DNA of 5,836 bases from the NCBI GenBank assembly GCA_001805565.1, contig MHGM01000050.1, positions 1-5,836 on the forward strand, in the 5' to 3' direction. The DNA is from Omnitrophica WOR_2 bacterium RIFCSPHIGHO2_01_FULL_52_10 (GTDB lineage: Bacteria; Omnitrophota; Gorgyraeia; Zapsychrales; Zapsychraceae). Each line of letters opens with the position of its first letter. Position 1 is the stretch's first letter. The position numbers were made by a program, and so were the translations under genes. Of this stretch, positions 1 to 5,072 are shown piece after piece. The notes beneath the pieces were generated by a model. That model saw only the letters and a program-made list of their open reading frames with translations, ran no database searches and was not told the DNA's origin.

Positions 1-716
1 CGCACGCCGAATTTCTGCTCAAAAGACGACAGATTGGGGCGCACCCCCTGACCCCACAGCCAGATCATGGTGGCCGGGTGTTCTTTCAAGTCAGCGCGCA
101 CCTGGTTGACGGAATGCCCCTCAAAGATGGTTTTGGATTTTTCCATCAACATTAAAAGCATCTCCGCCGCGGGCGCTTTGCCGGGAAGGAAGTTGCGGAT
201 ATCCTGCTCGATGATATCGTGGGGCGGATGGGTTTTGACCTGCATATAGTCCTTAACCCTATTTCCTTTCAGGATCAAAAGATGACGATAGCTTTTCCCC
301 GGGTAAAATTTAATACCTTCCTGAACAATTTCGCGATTAAGCGCCTCGATCAAAATCGTCGCCTCTTTCGTGGAGATATGCCCAGCGCTGTAATCGAGCA
401 TTTTATGGTCGGCAACCGTGACCAGATTACAGCGAAACGCCACCTCATCATCCGCGAGGATAATATTCTGATTGGCCGCCTCCAGCGGCGCGCGGCCCGT
501 GTGGCAGACTTTAGGATCATAGCCCAGGATCGCCATATTGCCGATATCCGACCCCGGATTCATCCCTTCGGGAATCGTTTGCACCAGACCCACCATCCCC
601 TGCTGGGCCAAAAAATCCATGTGAGGCGTCTTGGCCGTTTCCAAAGGGGTTTTATTTCCTATACGTGCGATCGGATAATCCGCCATACCATCAGGAACGA
701 TAACAATATATTTCAT
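1..716 (-). CDS. ApgM-type phosphoglycerate mutase homologue, proposed homoserine kinase (3' end cut by window)
   Basis: The first 238 residues of a protein of the alkaline-phosphatase-superfamily 2,3-bisphosphoglycerate-independent phosphoglycerate mutase family (COG3635, usually about 400 residues), so roughly 60% is visible. It starts MKYIVIVPDGMADYP, with the metal-binding DG pair at 9-10. The family block GMNPGSDIGNMAILGYDP follows near 51-68, where the serine of GSD is the expected phospho-carrying nucleophile, then HTGRAPLEAA, DYSAGHISTKEA, KTHPPHDI and WLWGQG. The ATG overlaps the coaB stop as ATGA, indicating translational coupling; only a weak GTGAG lies upstream. Family knowledge: one branch (TIGR02535) is annotated as proposed homoserine kinase because it occurs with threonine genes in genomes lacking thrB. 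Here hom and thrC are in the same operon, which favours that role (homoserine to O-phosphohomoserine) over glycolytic mutase activity. Family is near certain; substrate is inferred. Confidence 0.88.
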   Translation of the reverse strand, partial: MKYIVIVPDGMADYPIARIGNKTPLETAKTPHMDFLAQQGMVGLVQTIPEGMNPGSDIGNMAILGYDPKVCHTGRAPLEAANQNIILADDEVAFRCNLVTVADHKMLDYSAGHISTKEATILIEALNREIVQEGIKFYPGKSYRHLLILKGNRVKDYMQVKTHPPHDIIEQDIRNFLPGKAPAAEMLLMLMEKSKTIFEGHSVNQVRADLKEHPATMIWLWGQGVRPNLSSFEQKFGV

Positions 717-1357
717 AATTGCTCACTTAGAATGCGCACCAGCGTCTTTGACACTTGCCTGCGATCGGCCGCGCCTGTCGCAATGGCGTTGTGTTTGTCC
801 ACAATAAATCCTTTATATCCACGCGCGGTCAACTGATTGGCCACAACGACATCGCAATCCGCCTGACGGAAAAGGTCCCTGGTTTTCTGGTGAACTAATT
901 TACGTGAAATCACCGGCTCAAACTTGAACCCCACCAAGAATGCCGTCGGCTTAAGCCGTTTGATGGTACGGATCAATTTCGGTGTCGCAACGAATTCCAG
1001 TCTTAATGTCTTTTTTTCTGAAGAAAGCTTATGCCGCACGGGTTTTTTCAACTTATAATCAGCCACCGCGGCGGCATGAATGACCGCGTCGACATTCTTG
1101 CGTAATTCCTGTTGCAACAGCTTCTGCAACTCGCCAAAAAAACGAAACTTTAAAATTCGCATAGACCGGGATGAAAGCGGCACGGTCACGGGGCCTTCCA
1201 GCAGGGTCACCTTCGCGCCGGAGCGCGCGCAATCGAGCGCGATGCGTTGGCCCAATGCGCCGCTGGAAACATTGCTCACCACGCGCACCGCGTCGATGGG
1301 GACCCACGTTGGCCCGCAAGTGATGAGGATTTTCTTATTCTTGAGGGAATATCCCAC
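713..1357 (-). CDS. coaB: Standalone phosphopantothenate-cysteine ligase (CoaB domain)
   Basis: 214 residues forming a single DFP/CoaB domain, without the N-terminal flavin-dependent decarboxylase (CoaC) that most bacteria fuse to it. CoaB joins cysteine to 4'-phosphopantothenate in coenzyme A synthesis. Visible motifs: a Rossmann-like start ILITCGPTWVPIDAVRVVSN (10-29), where N29 is the likely counterpart of E. coli Asn210; SSGALG (31-36, usually SSGKMG); AAAVADY (95-101); HKLSS (109-113, replacing the usual KIKK, with K110 the probable catalytic lysine); VGFKFE (142-147, usually VGFAAET); and VVVAN (170-174). HKLSS and GFKFE resemble the monofunctional streptococcal and eukaryotic enzymes more than bifunctional Dfp. 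GTG at 1357 is chosen because AAGGA (1367-1371) lies 9 nt upstream. The gene lies 12 bp after thrC and overlaps the next ATG by 4 bp. A separate coaC would have to be elsewhere in the genome. Confidence 0.87.
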   Translation of the reverse strand: MGYSLKNKKILITCGPTWVPIDAVRVVSNVSSGALGQRIALDCARSGAKVTLLEGPVTVPLSSRSMRILKFRFFGELQKLLQQELRKNVDAVIHAAAVADYKLKKPVRHKLSSEKKTLRLEFVATPKLIRTIKRLKPTAFLVGFKFEPVISRKLVHQKTRDLFRQADCDVVVANQLTARGYKGFIVDKHNAIATGAADRRQVSKTLVRILSEQL

Positions 1358-1369
1358 AGCGGCCGGTCC

Positions 1370-2425
1370 TTAAAGCCCGATCTCTTTTAAAATGGCCTTG
1401 ACCTCCGGCTTTAAGGAAACCGGCGGCTGAACATTTTTGATGGCGATATCCGGGTCTTTAAGACCGCGGCCTGTCAGAGTGCATACGATGCGGGCACCTT
1501 TATGCTTCTCAAAATATCCGGCCTTATGCAATTTGAGCATGCCGGCCACCGAAGCAGCTGAAGCCGGTTCAGCGAAAACCCCGCTTTGTGAAGCCAAACG
1601 TTTATACGCCTCAAGGATTTCCGCGTCAGTCACGGAATCGATCAGCCCTCCCGATTCATCCCGGGCGGCCTCGGCGCTTTTCCAACTGGCCGGATTGCCG
1701 ATCTTGATAGCGGTCGCAATCGTCTGCGGATGTTCGACGATTTTCTTCAAGACAATAGGCGCCGCGCCCGCGGCCTGAAATCCCAGCATCTTTGGCAGCT
1801 GTTTTGATTTTCCAGCTTTTTTATATTCCCCGTAACCTTTCCAGTAGGCCGTGATATTGCCAGCGTTACCGACCGGGATCGCGTGAAACTCGGGCGCATT
1901 TTCAAGCACGTCGCAAATTTCGAAGGCCGCTGATTTCTGTCCTTCAATGCGAAATGGATTGATCGAATTGACCAGTTCAACGGGATATTTCTCTGTGATT
2001 TCCCGTACCAGGGTTAAGGCTTCGTCAAAATTCCCTTTGACCGCGATGACCTTGGCCTGATGGATCATGGCCTGGGCAAGCTTGCCCAGGGCGATATTGC
2101 CTTCGGGGATCAAGACCACGCAACGCATACCGCTTCGCGCTGAATAGGCGGCGGCCGAGGCCGAGGTGTTTCCCGTCGAGGCGCACATGACGATTCGACA
2201 GCCCTTCTCTTTGGCTTTAGAGATCGCCATCGTCATCCCGCGGTCTTTAAACGACCCTGTAGGATTCAGTCCTTCGTATTTTAAATAAACTTCCAGACCG
2301 GTTTCTTCGGATAAGTCACGGGAAGGGACAAGGGGAGTATTTCCCTCCAGGAGTGTAACGACAGGGGTTTGGGGGGTAACGGGCAGAAAATCCCGGTACT
2401 CTTCAATGACGCCTTTCCAGCTCAC
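1370..2425 (-). CDS. thrC: Threonine synthase
   Basis: 351 residues, the length of short Bacillus/Aquifex-type threonine synthases. This PLP enzyme (fold type II) converts O-phosphohomoserine to threonine and phosphate in the cytoplasm. The PLP-binding lysine is K60 in NPTGSFKDRG (54-63). The substrate-phosphate loop GNTSAS is at 85-90; LVNSINPFRIEGQKSAA, the PLP-phosphate glycine loop GNAGN, AEPASAASVAG and CTLTGRG follow in the expected order. The start is GTG at 2425: GGAG at 2434-2437 lies 8 nt upstream, and the adjacent in-frame GTG at 2428 is a less well spaced alternative. The GTG overlaps the hom stop codon as GTGA, so translation is probably coupled. The frame stays open to 2554, but that extension lies within hom coding sequence and lacks family similarity. 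Its position directly after hom is typical of threonine operons. Confidence 0.96.
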   Translation of the reverse strand: MSWKGVIEEYRDFLPVTPQTPVVTLLEGNTPLVPSRDLSEETGLEVYLKYEGLNPTGSFKDRGMTMAISKAKEKGCRIVMCASTGNTSASAAAYSARSGMRCVVLIPEGNIALGKLAQAMIHQAKVIAVKGNFDEALTLVREITEKYPVELVNSINPFRIEGQKSAAFEICDVLENAPEFHAIPVGNAGNITAYWKGYGEYKKAGKSKQLPKMLGFQAAGAAPIVLKKIVEHPQTIATAIKIGNPASWKSAEAARDESGGLIDSVTDAEILEAYKRLASQSGVFAEPASAASVAGMLKLHKAGYFEKHKGARIVCTLTGRGLKDPDIAIKNVQPPVSLKPEVKAILKEIGL

Positions 2426-3714
2426 CACAATTTCTCCATGCGGATGGCAACAGGTTTGCTTTTGACGATCGGAAGTTCCCAGATTTTCTTGAGGGCCAGG
2501 CGCAAATTCTTCTCCAGCGTATAATCCGTCAACATGACAACCGGCACAGCCCACGCCGCGGTGTGCGCCGGCTGGGTGACGGAATTCAAGCCGATCCCGT
2601 AGCGGCCCAGAACGCTGGTGATCTTGCCCAGCACCCCGGGTTTGTCGGTCGCCATAAACCGGATATAGAACCGGGTCTTGATCTGATCGATCTTGCGGAT
2701 CCGGAAATTGGGCGCCTCGCTATAGAGATTACAGAGCAAATTCGCGTCCGCCCCTCGGGACGCCAGGTTCAAAAGATCGCTCACGACACCTGAAGCGGCC
2801 GCCATCTGTCCCGCCCCCTCACCGGAGAGAAGCACGTCTCCCAGGGGGTTGGCGTTTAGATAAAACGCATTATAAATACCGCTGATCGAGGCCAGCGGAT
2901 GGACTTTCGGGATAAGCGTGGGATGCACGCGGGCTTCCACGATGTTCTCATAACGCTTGGCGATCGCCAAAAGTTTAATGGTCAGGTTCAAACTCTCGGC
3001 ATAAGCAATATCATCGTGCGAAATATGCGTGATCCCTTCGGTGTAAATGTCACTGACCTTCACGAACTTTCCAAAAGCCAGATACGCCAAAATCGCCAGC
3101 TTGTGGGTGGAGTCCATCCCGTTGATATCCAGCGTCGGGTTGCTTTCCGCGAAACCTTTTCCCTGGGCCAGCTTCAGGGCTTTGGTAAACGAGAGCTTGT
3201 TCTTGGTCATCTCGGTGAGGATAAAATTGCACGTCCCGTTGATGATCCCGTAAATACGATTATAGGTGTTGCCCACCATGCCTTCGGTGATCGTTTTGAT
3301 GATCGGGACCCCGGCACCGACCGATGCCTCAAAATACAACTGCCGGTTTTGCTTTTTGGCTAACTGAAATAATTCCTTGCCATAATGGGCGATCAAAACT
3401 TTATTGGCCGTGACCACGTGCTTGCCGCGGCGCAACGCCGTTGTCACGATTTCCTTGGCCGGATGCAAGCCGCCGATAAGTTCGATAATAACTTCAGCGC
3501 TTCTATCGTCGAGGACATCCCCGATCTTCTTGGTCAGTTTGGCGGCGCCTAACCCGCGGGTATCTTTTCGATGGATACTCCGATCGCAGATTGTGCGCAC
3601 AACAAATTCGACCCGGTATTTATCGCGGATATAATTTTGCCGTTTCTGCAGAAACTTGACGACGCCGGCGCCGACAACGCCATGACCGATAAGTCCGATA
3701 TTGATTTTACGCAT
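2422..3714 (-). CDS. hom: Homoserine dehydrogenase with C-terminal ACT domain
   Basis: 430 residues, the usual size of monofunctional bacterial homoserine dehydrogenase (NAD(P)H-dependent reduction of aspartate semialdehyde to homoserine). The N-terminal Rossmann domain has GHGVVG at 10-15 and TANK near 102-105. The catalytic domain has EASVGAGVPII (129-139), NGTCNFIL (160-167) and GFAESNPTLDINGMDSTHK, in which E190, D201 and K205 match the spacing of yeast E208, D219 and K223. The C-terminal ACT domain starts near 349 with ATDKPGVLGKI and GIGLNSVTQP, the usual site for threonine feedback. The start is ATG at 3714 (MRKINIGLIG), with GGAG at 3727-3730, a rather long 12-nt spacing. In-frame ATG 3732 and TTG 3738 would add residues absent from the family and lack an SD. 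Its 5' end overlaps the PilZ gene by 8 bp and its stop overlaps thrC by 4 bp. Confidence 0.96.
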   Translation of the reverse strand: MRKINIGLIGHGVVGAGVVKFLQKRQNYIRDKYRVEFVVRTICDRSIHRKDTRGLGAAKLTKKIGDVLDDRSAEVIIELIGGLHPAKEIVTTALRRGKHVVTANKVLIAHYGKELFQLAKKQNRQLYFEASVGAGVPIIKTITEGMVGNTYNRIYGIINGTCNFILTEMTKNKLSFTKALKLAQGKGFAESNPTLDINGMDSTHKLAILAYLAFGKFVKVSDIYTEGITHISHDDIAYAESLNLTIKLLAIAKRYENIVEARVHPTLIPKVHPLASISGIYNAFYLNANPLGDVLLSGEGAGQMAAASGVVSDLLNLASRGADANLLCNLYSEAPNFRIRKIDQIKTRFYIRFMATDKPGVLGKITSVLGRYGIGLNSVTQPAHTAAWAVPVVMLTDYTLEKNLRLALKKIWELPIVKSKPVAIRMEKLW

Positions 3715-4102
3715 GACTGCTGTTTTCTCCATTGACAAAGAATTCGATTAACTTGGCGACCCAGAATTCCCCCTGGGAGTCAAGGAATTCAAATTTGAGC
3801 CGTGTTTCATAGATCAGGTTTCTTACCTTCTCATGTGACTCCAGGACAACCCCTTCCAAATACGTCGTTTCTGCCACATAAGGTGTTTTCAGCTCTATCC
3901 CAAGCTTGGTACCCGGATTAAACTTTTGGGAGGTAATAAAACACATCCCGCCATGGCTGATATTTTTTAACTGCGTCAATTCATACCGTCGATCAGGATA
4001 TTCCTTCTCAAAATACGAGAGGATAAAATGCTTACAAATACGCTTGCTTCTGCGTCGCTCTTGGTCCATTTTATTCTCGCTTTTCTCTGGGTTATCGGAC
4101 AT
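3707..4102 (-). CDS. Small single-domain PilZ protein (predicted cyclic-di-GMP binding)
   Basis: 131 residues with one PilZ domain and no other recognisable domain, signal peptide or membrane segment. PilZ domains bind cyclic di-GMP through an RxxxR motif and a (D/N)xSxxG motif. Both are intact: ERRRSKR at 15-21 (R17xxxR21) and NISHGG at 47-52 (N47, S49, G52). Binding is therefore predicted; the partner and output are unknown. The first 14 residues are charged and probably disordered. The start is uncertain: ATG at 4102 has only a weak GAAGA just upstream, ATG at 4069 (residue 12) is the alternative and would still keep both motifs, and ATG at 4162 would translate through the hairpin region. 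The stop overlaps the hom ATG, so this is very likely the first gene of the threonine operon. No threonine-pathway role is known to me for PilZ proteins. Confidence 0.88.
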   Translation of the reverse strand: MSDNPEKSENKMDQERRRSKRICKHFILSYFEKEYPDRRYELTQLKNISHGGMCFITSQKFNPGTKLGIELKTPYVAETTYLEGVVLESHEKVRNLIYETRLKFEFLDSQGEFWVAKLIEFFVNGENSSHA

Positions 4103-4169
4103 ATTCTTCAAAATTTCAAAAATGAGACATATGGATCGGAGCGACAGGGCTTCCCCACCCATGGCGGGG

Positions 4170-4211
4170 TCCCGTCTTCCTTCTCCAATCGTAGCAATGG
4201 AAAAGACGGGA
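4170..4211 (-). repeat. Long inverted repeat in the PilZ leader
   Basis: Nine uninterrupted base pairs, TCCCGTCTT against AAGACGGGA, extended by two C-G pairs after a 2-nt bulge (4199-4200 with 4179-4180). The 18-nt loop is 4181-4198. It is the strongest stem in the intergenic region. Confidence 0.6.
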
Positions 4212-4224
4212 GAACCTTCTCCAA
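4179..4224 (-). repeat. 10-bp direct repeat TTGGAGAAGG, two copies
   Basis: The minus strand carries TTGGAGAAGG at 4224-4215 and again at 4188-4179, a 36-bp period. Each copy could pair with the single TTCTCC at 4214-4209, so the copies could compete. They could instead be a protein-binding pair or chance in a purine-rich stretch. Confidence 0.45.
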
Positions 4225-4233
4225 ATTATTAAA

Positions 4234-4307
4234 TCGGAGCGGACGGATTTGAACCGTCGACCTCTTGAACCCCATTCAAGTGCGCTAGCCAACTGCGCTA
4301 CGCTCCG
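4234..4307 (-). tRNA. tRNA-Pro, anticodon GGG
   Basis: A complete 74-nt cloverleaf. The acceptor stem pairs CGGAGCG with CGCTCCG (7 bp), followed by discriminator A. The D arm is GCGC/GCGC with loop AGTTGGCTA. The anticodon stem is CTTGA/TCAAG with loop ATGGGGT, giving anticodon GGG (genomic 4271-4273), which reads proline codon CCC and possibly CCU. The variable loop is AGGTC, and the T arm is GACGG/CCGTC with loop TTCAAAT. CCA is not encoded (the next bases are TTT), so it must be added after transcription. The tRNA lies between mobA and the PilZ gene in the same orientation. Confidence 0.97.
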
Positions 4308-4333
4308 TGATATATTAATATTAAAATTGAATA

Positions 4334-4362
4334 ATTATACATCATTCCCCGGGTCCTGCAAA
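4334..4362 (-). promoter_or_regulatory. Sigma-70-type promoter for tRNA-Pro
   Basis: On the minus strand TTTGCA (4362-4357, 4 of 6 matches to TTGACA) is separated by 17 bp from a perfect TATAAT (4339-4334). The expected transcription start near 4327 leaves about 20 nt of AT-rich leader before the tRNA 5' end. It lies 14 bp after the mobA stop. With no strong terminator further on, it could also transcribe the PilZ-hom-thrC operon; that extension is inference. Confidence 0.7.
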
Positions 4363-4376
4363 GAGAAAACCAGGGC

Positions 4377-5012
4377 TTATTTATCGGCAGGGTTGCGACG
4401 AATTACGCTAAGAACTTTACGGTACTCCTGGGGATTATTGACGTTATCCAGCGAAATGCCCGGGCTTTGCGCAATAAGATGCGTGTCCGAACGCAAAAGA
4501 ATCGCACGCGGGCATTGAACGCCCTGGGATAAAAATCGCAACAATTGAAACATTGCGTTGGGTTCAAAGATCACGCACAAAGGCTCGGGTAAATGCGGAT
4601 CATAAGCGCTGCGATAGGCTGTCGCCATCTTTGAAGCGTTGCGTTTTTTGATCAATGTTTGAATCGTAGTTTCATTGACAAACGGCAGATCGCAGGCCAG
4701 CACTAACCAGGCCACTTCGGGATTATAGGTCATGGCGCTTAGGATGCCCCCCAGGGGGCCGATATCCACGAAAACATCGTGAATTTGCGGCAATTTTTTA
4801 TGCGCTGGCAGCCGCGACTGATCTTTACGGTTGGAAATAAAAACCTGTTCGCAAAATCGCGACAAAAGATCGAAACAATGGACCACCTGTTTCTTGCCAT
4901 GATATTCGAGCAGGGACTTATCTTTTTTCATCCGCGTGCTCTTGCCGCCGGCGAGAACAAGACCATACAGCGGAGTTTTCTTTGATCTTTTAACAGAACG
5001 CTTACGAAGCAT
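4377..5012 (-). CDS. mobA: MobA-like molybdenum cofactor guanylyltransferase family protein
   Basis: 211 residues of the MobA-type NTP-transferase fold. MobA transfers GMP from GTP to molybdopterin, making the guanine dinucleotide cofactor of DMSO-reductase-family enzymes such as formate dehydrogenases. The nucleotide-binding signature LAGGKSTRMKKDKSLLEY spans about 20-37 (consensus LAGGxSxRMGxDK, with K29 in place of the usual G). It is followed by IGPLGGILSAM, the metal-binding ACDLPFV and the C-terminal DNVNNPQEY, which matches the family's xNxNTPxD ending. A 12-residue basic N-terminal extension precedes the domain. The ATG at 5012 has AAAGG at 5019-5023, 6 nt upstream. No other molybdopterin gene is in view, so the family assignment is firmer than the exact substrate; related enzymes act on CTP or other nucleotides. 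The IS copy lies immediately upstream and the tRNA promoter immediately downstream. Confidence 0.85.
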   Translation of the reverse strand: MLRKRSVKRSKKTPLYGLVLAGGKSTRMKKDKSLLEYHGKKQVVHCFDLLSRFCEQVFISNRKDQSRLPAHKKLPQIHDVFVDIGPLGGILSAMTYNPEVAWLVLACDLPFVNETTIQTLIKKRNASKMATAYRSAYDPHLPEPLCVIFEPNAMFQLLRFLSQGVQCPRAILLRSDTHLIAQSPGISLDNVNNPQEYRKVLSVIRRNPADK

Positions 5013-5034
5013 TTGTGACCTTTCTGACTTCCTT

Positions 5035-5043
5035 ATAGTATCA
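5035..5043 (-). promoter_or_regulatory. Possible extended -10 element upstream of mobA
   Basis: The minus strand reads TGATACTAT, which fits TGn followed by TACTAT (4 of 6 matches to TATAAT). No good -35 is present at 16-18 bp, as expected for an extended -10 promoter. Transcription would begin near 5028, with the mobA SD at 5019-5023 close behind. It is a weak call based on one short match. Confidence 0.3.
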
Positions 5044-5072
5044 GATTTGCCGTCGATATGCCTTAAAAAAAA

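Larger units (their letters stand above)
4103..4233 (-). promoter_or_regulatory. Structured leader between tRNA-Pro and the PilZ gene
   Basis: A 131-nt noncoding stretch upstream of the PilZ start, rich in short inverted repeats on its tRNA-proximal half. Reading the minus strand, GGAGAAGGTTCTCC (4222-4209) is a self-complementary hairpin. A 9-bp stem TCCCGTCTT (4211-4203) with AAGACGGGA (4178-4170) shares three bases with it, so the two are mutually exclusive. A third possible stem, CCCC (4169-4166) with GGGG (4156-4153), follows. None ends in a clear U-tract, though CGTCTTTT after the first hairpin could be a weak terminator. It does not match the GEMM (cyclic-di-GMP-I) core or any other riboswitch I can recall. 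It may be an attenuator, an RNA processing site after the tRNA, or an unnamed cis-regulatory RNA. The function is not established. Confidence 0.4.

Noticed and set aside
219..836. A 205-codon plus-strand open frame
   Set aside because: It lies antisense to the ApgM-like gene and the end of coaB, both of which have strong family motifs; the translation resembles no family and is rich in R, H and I as expected of a shadow frame.
2426..2554. N-terminal extension of thrC by 43 codons
   Set aside because: The extension is antiphase to the hom C-terminus, has no threonine-synthase similarity, and the GTG at 2425 has a well placed GGAG and gives the normal family length.
3715..3738. Upstream hom starts at TTG 3738 and ATG 3732
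   Set aside because: Neither has an SD; MRKINIGLIGHG at 3714 is the normal family beginning and GGAG precedes it.
4103..4162. PilZ protein start at ATG 4162
   Set aside because: No suitable SD at normal spacing, the codon is in a potential GC-rich hairpin loop, and the added residues are not PilZ-like.
4103..4233. A cyclic-di-GMP riboswitch (GEMM type), T-box or threonine leader-peptide attenuator ahead of the PilZ-hom operon
   Set aside because: The GEMM core, T-box sequence and a short frame rich in threonine or isoleucine codons with a terminator are all absent, although the leader is structured.
4345..4376. A rho-independent terminator after mobA
   Set aside because: Only a 4-bp CCTG/CAGG pairing with a long loop can be drawn and there is no following T-tract; the segment is better explained as the tRNA promoter.
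4249..4518. An 89-codon plus-strand open frame
   Set aside because: It runs antisense across the tRNA-Pro, its promoter and the mobA end; no SD and no recognisable protein.
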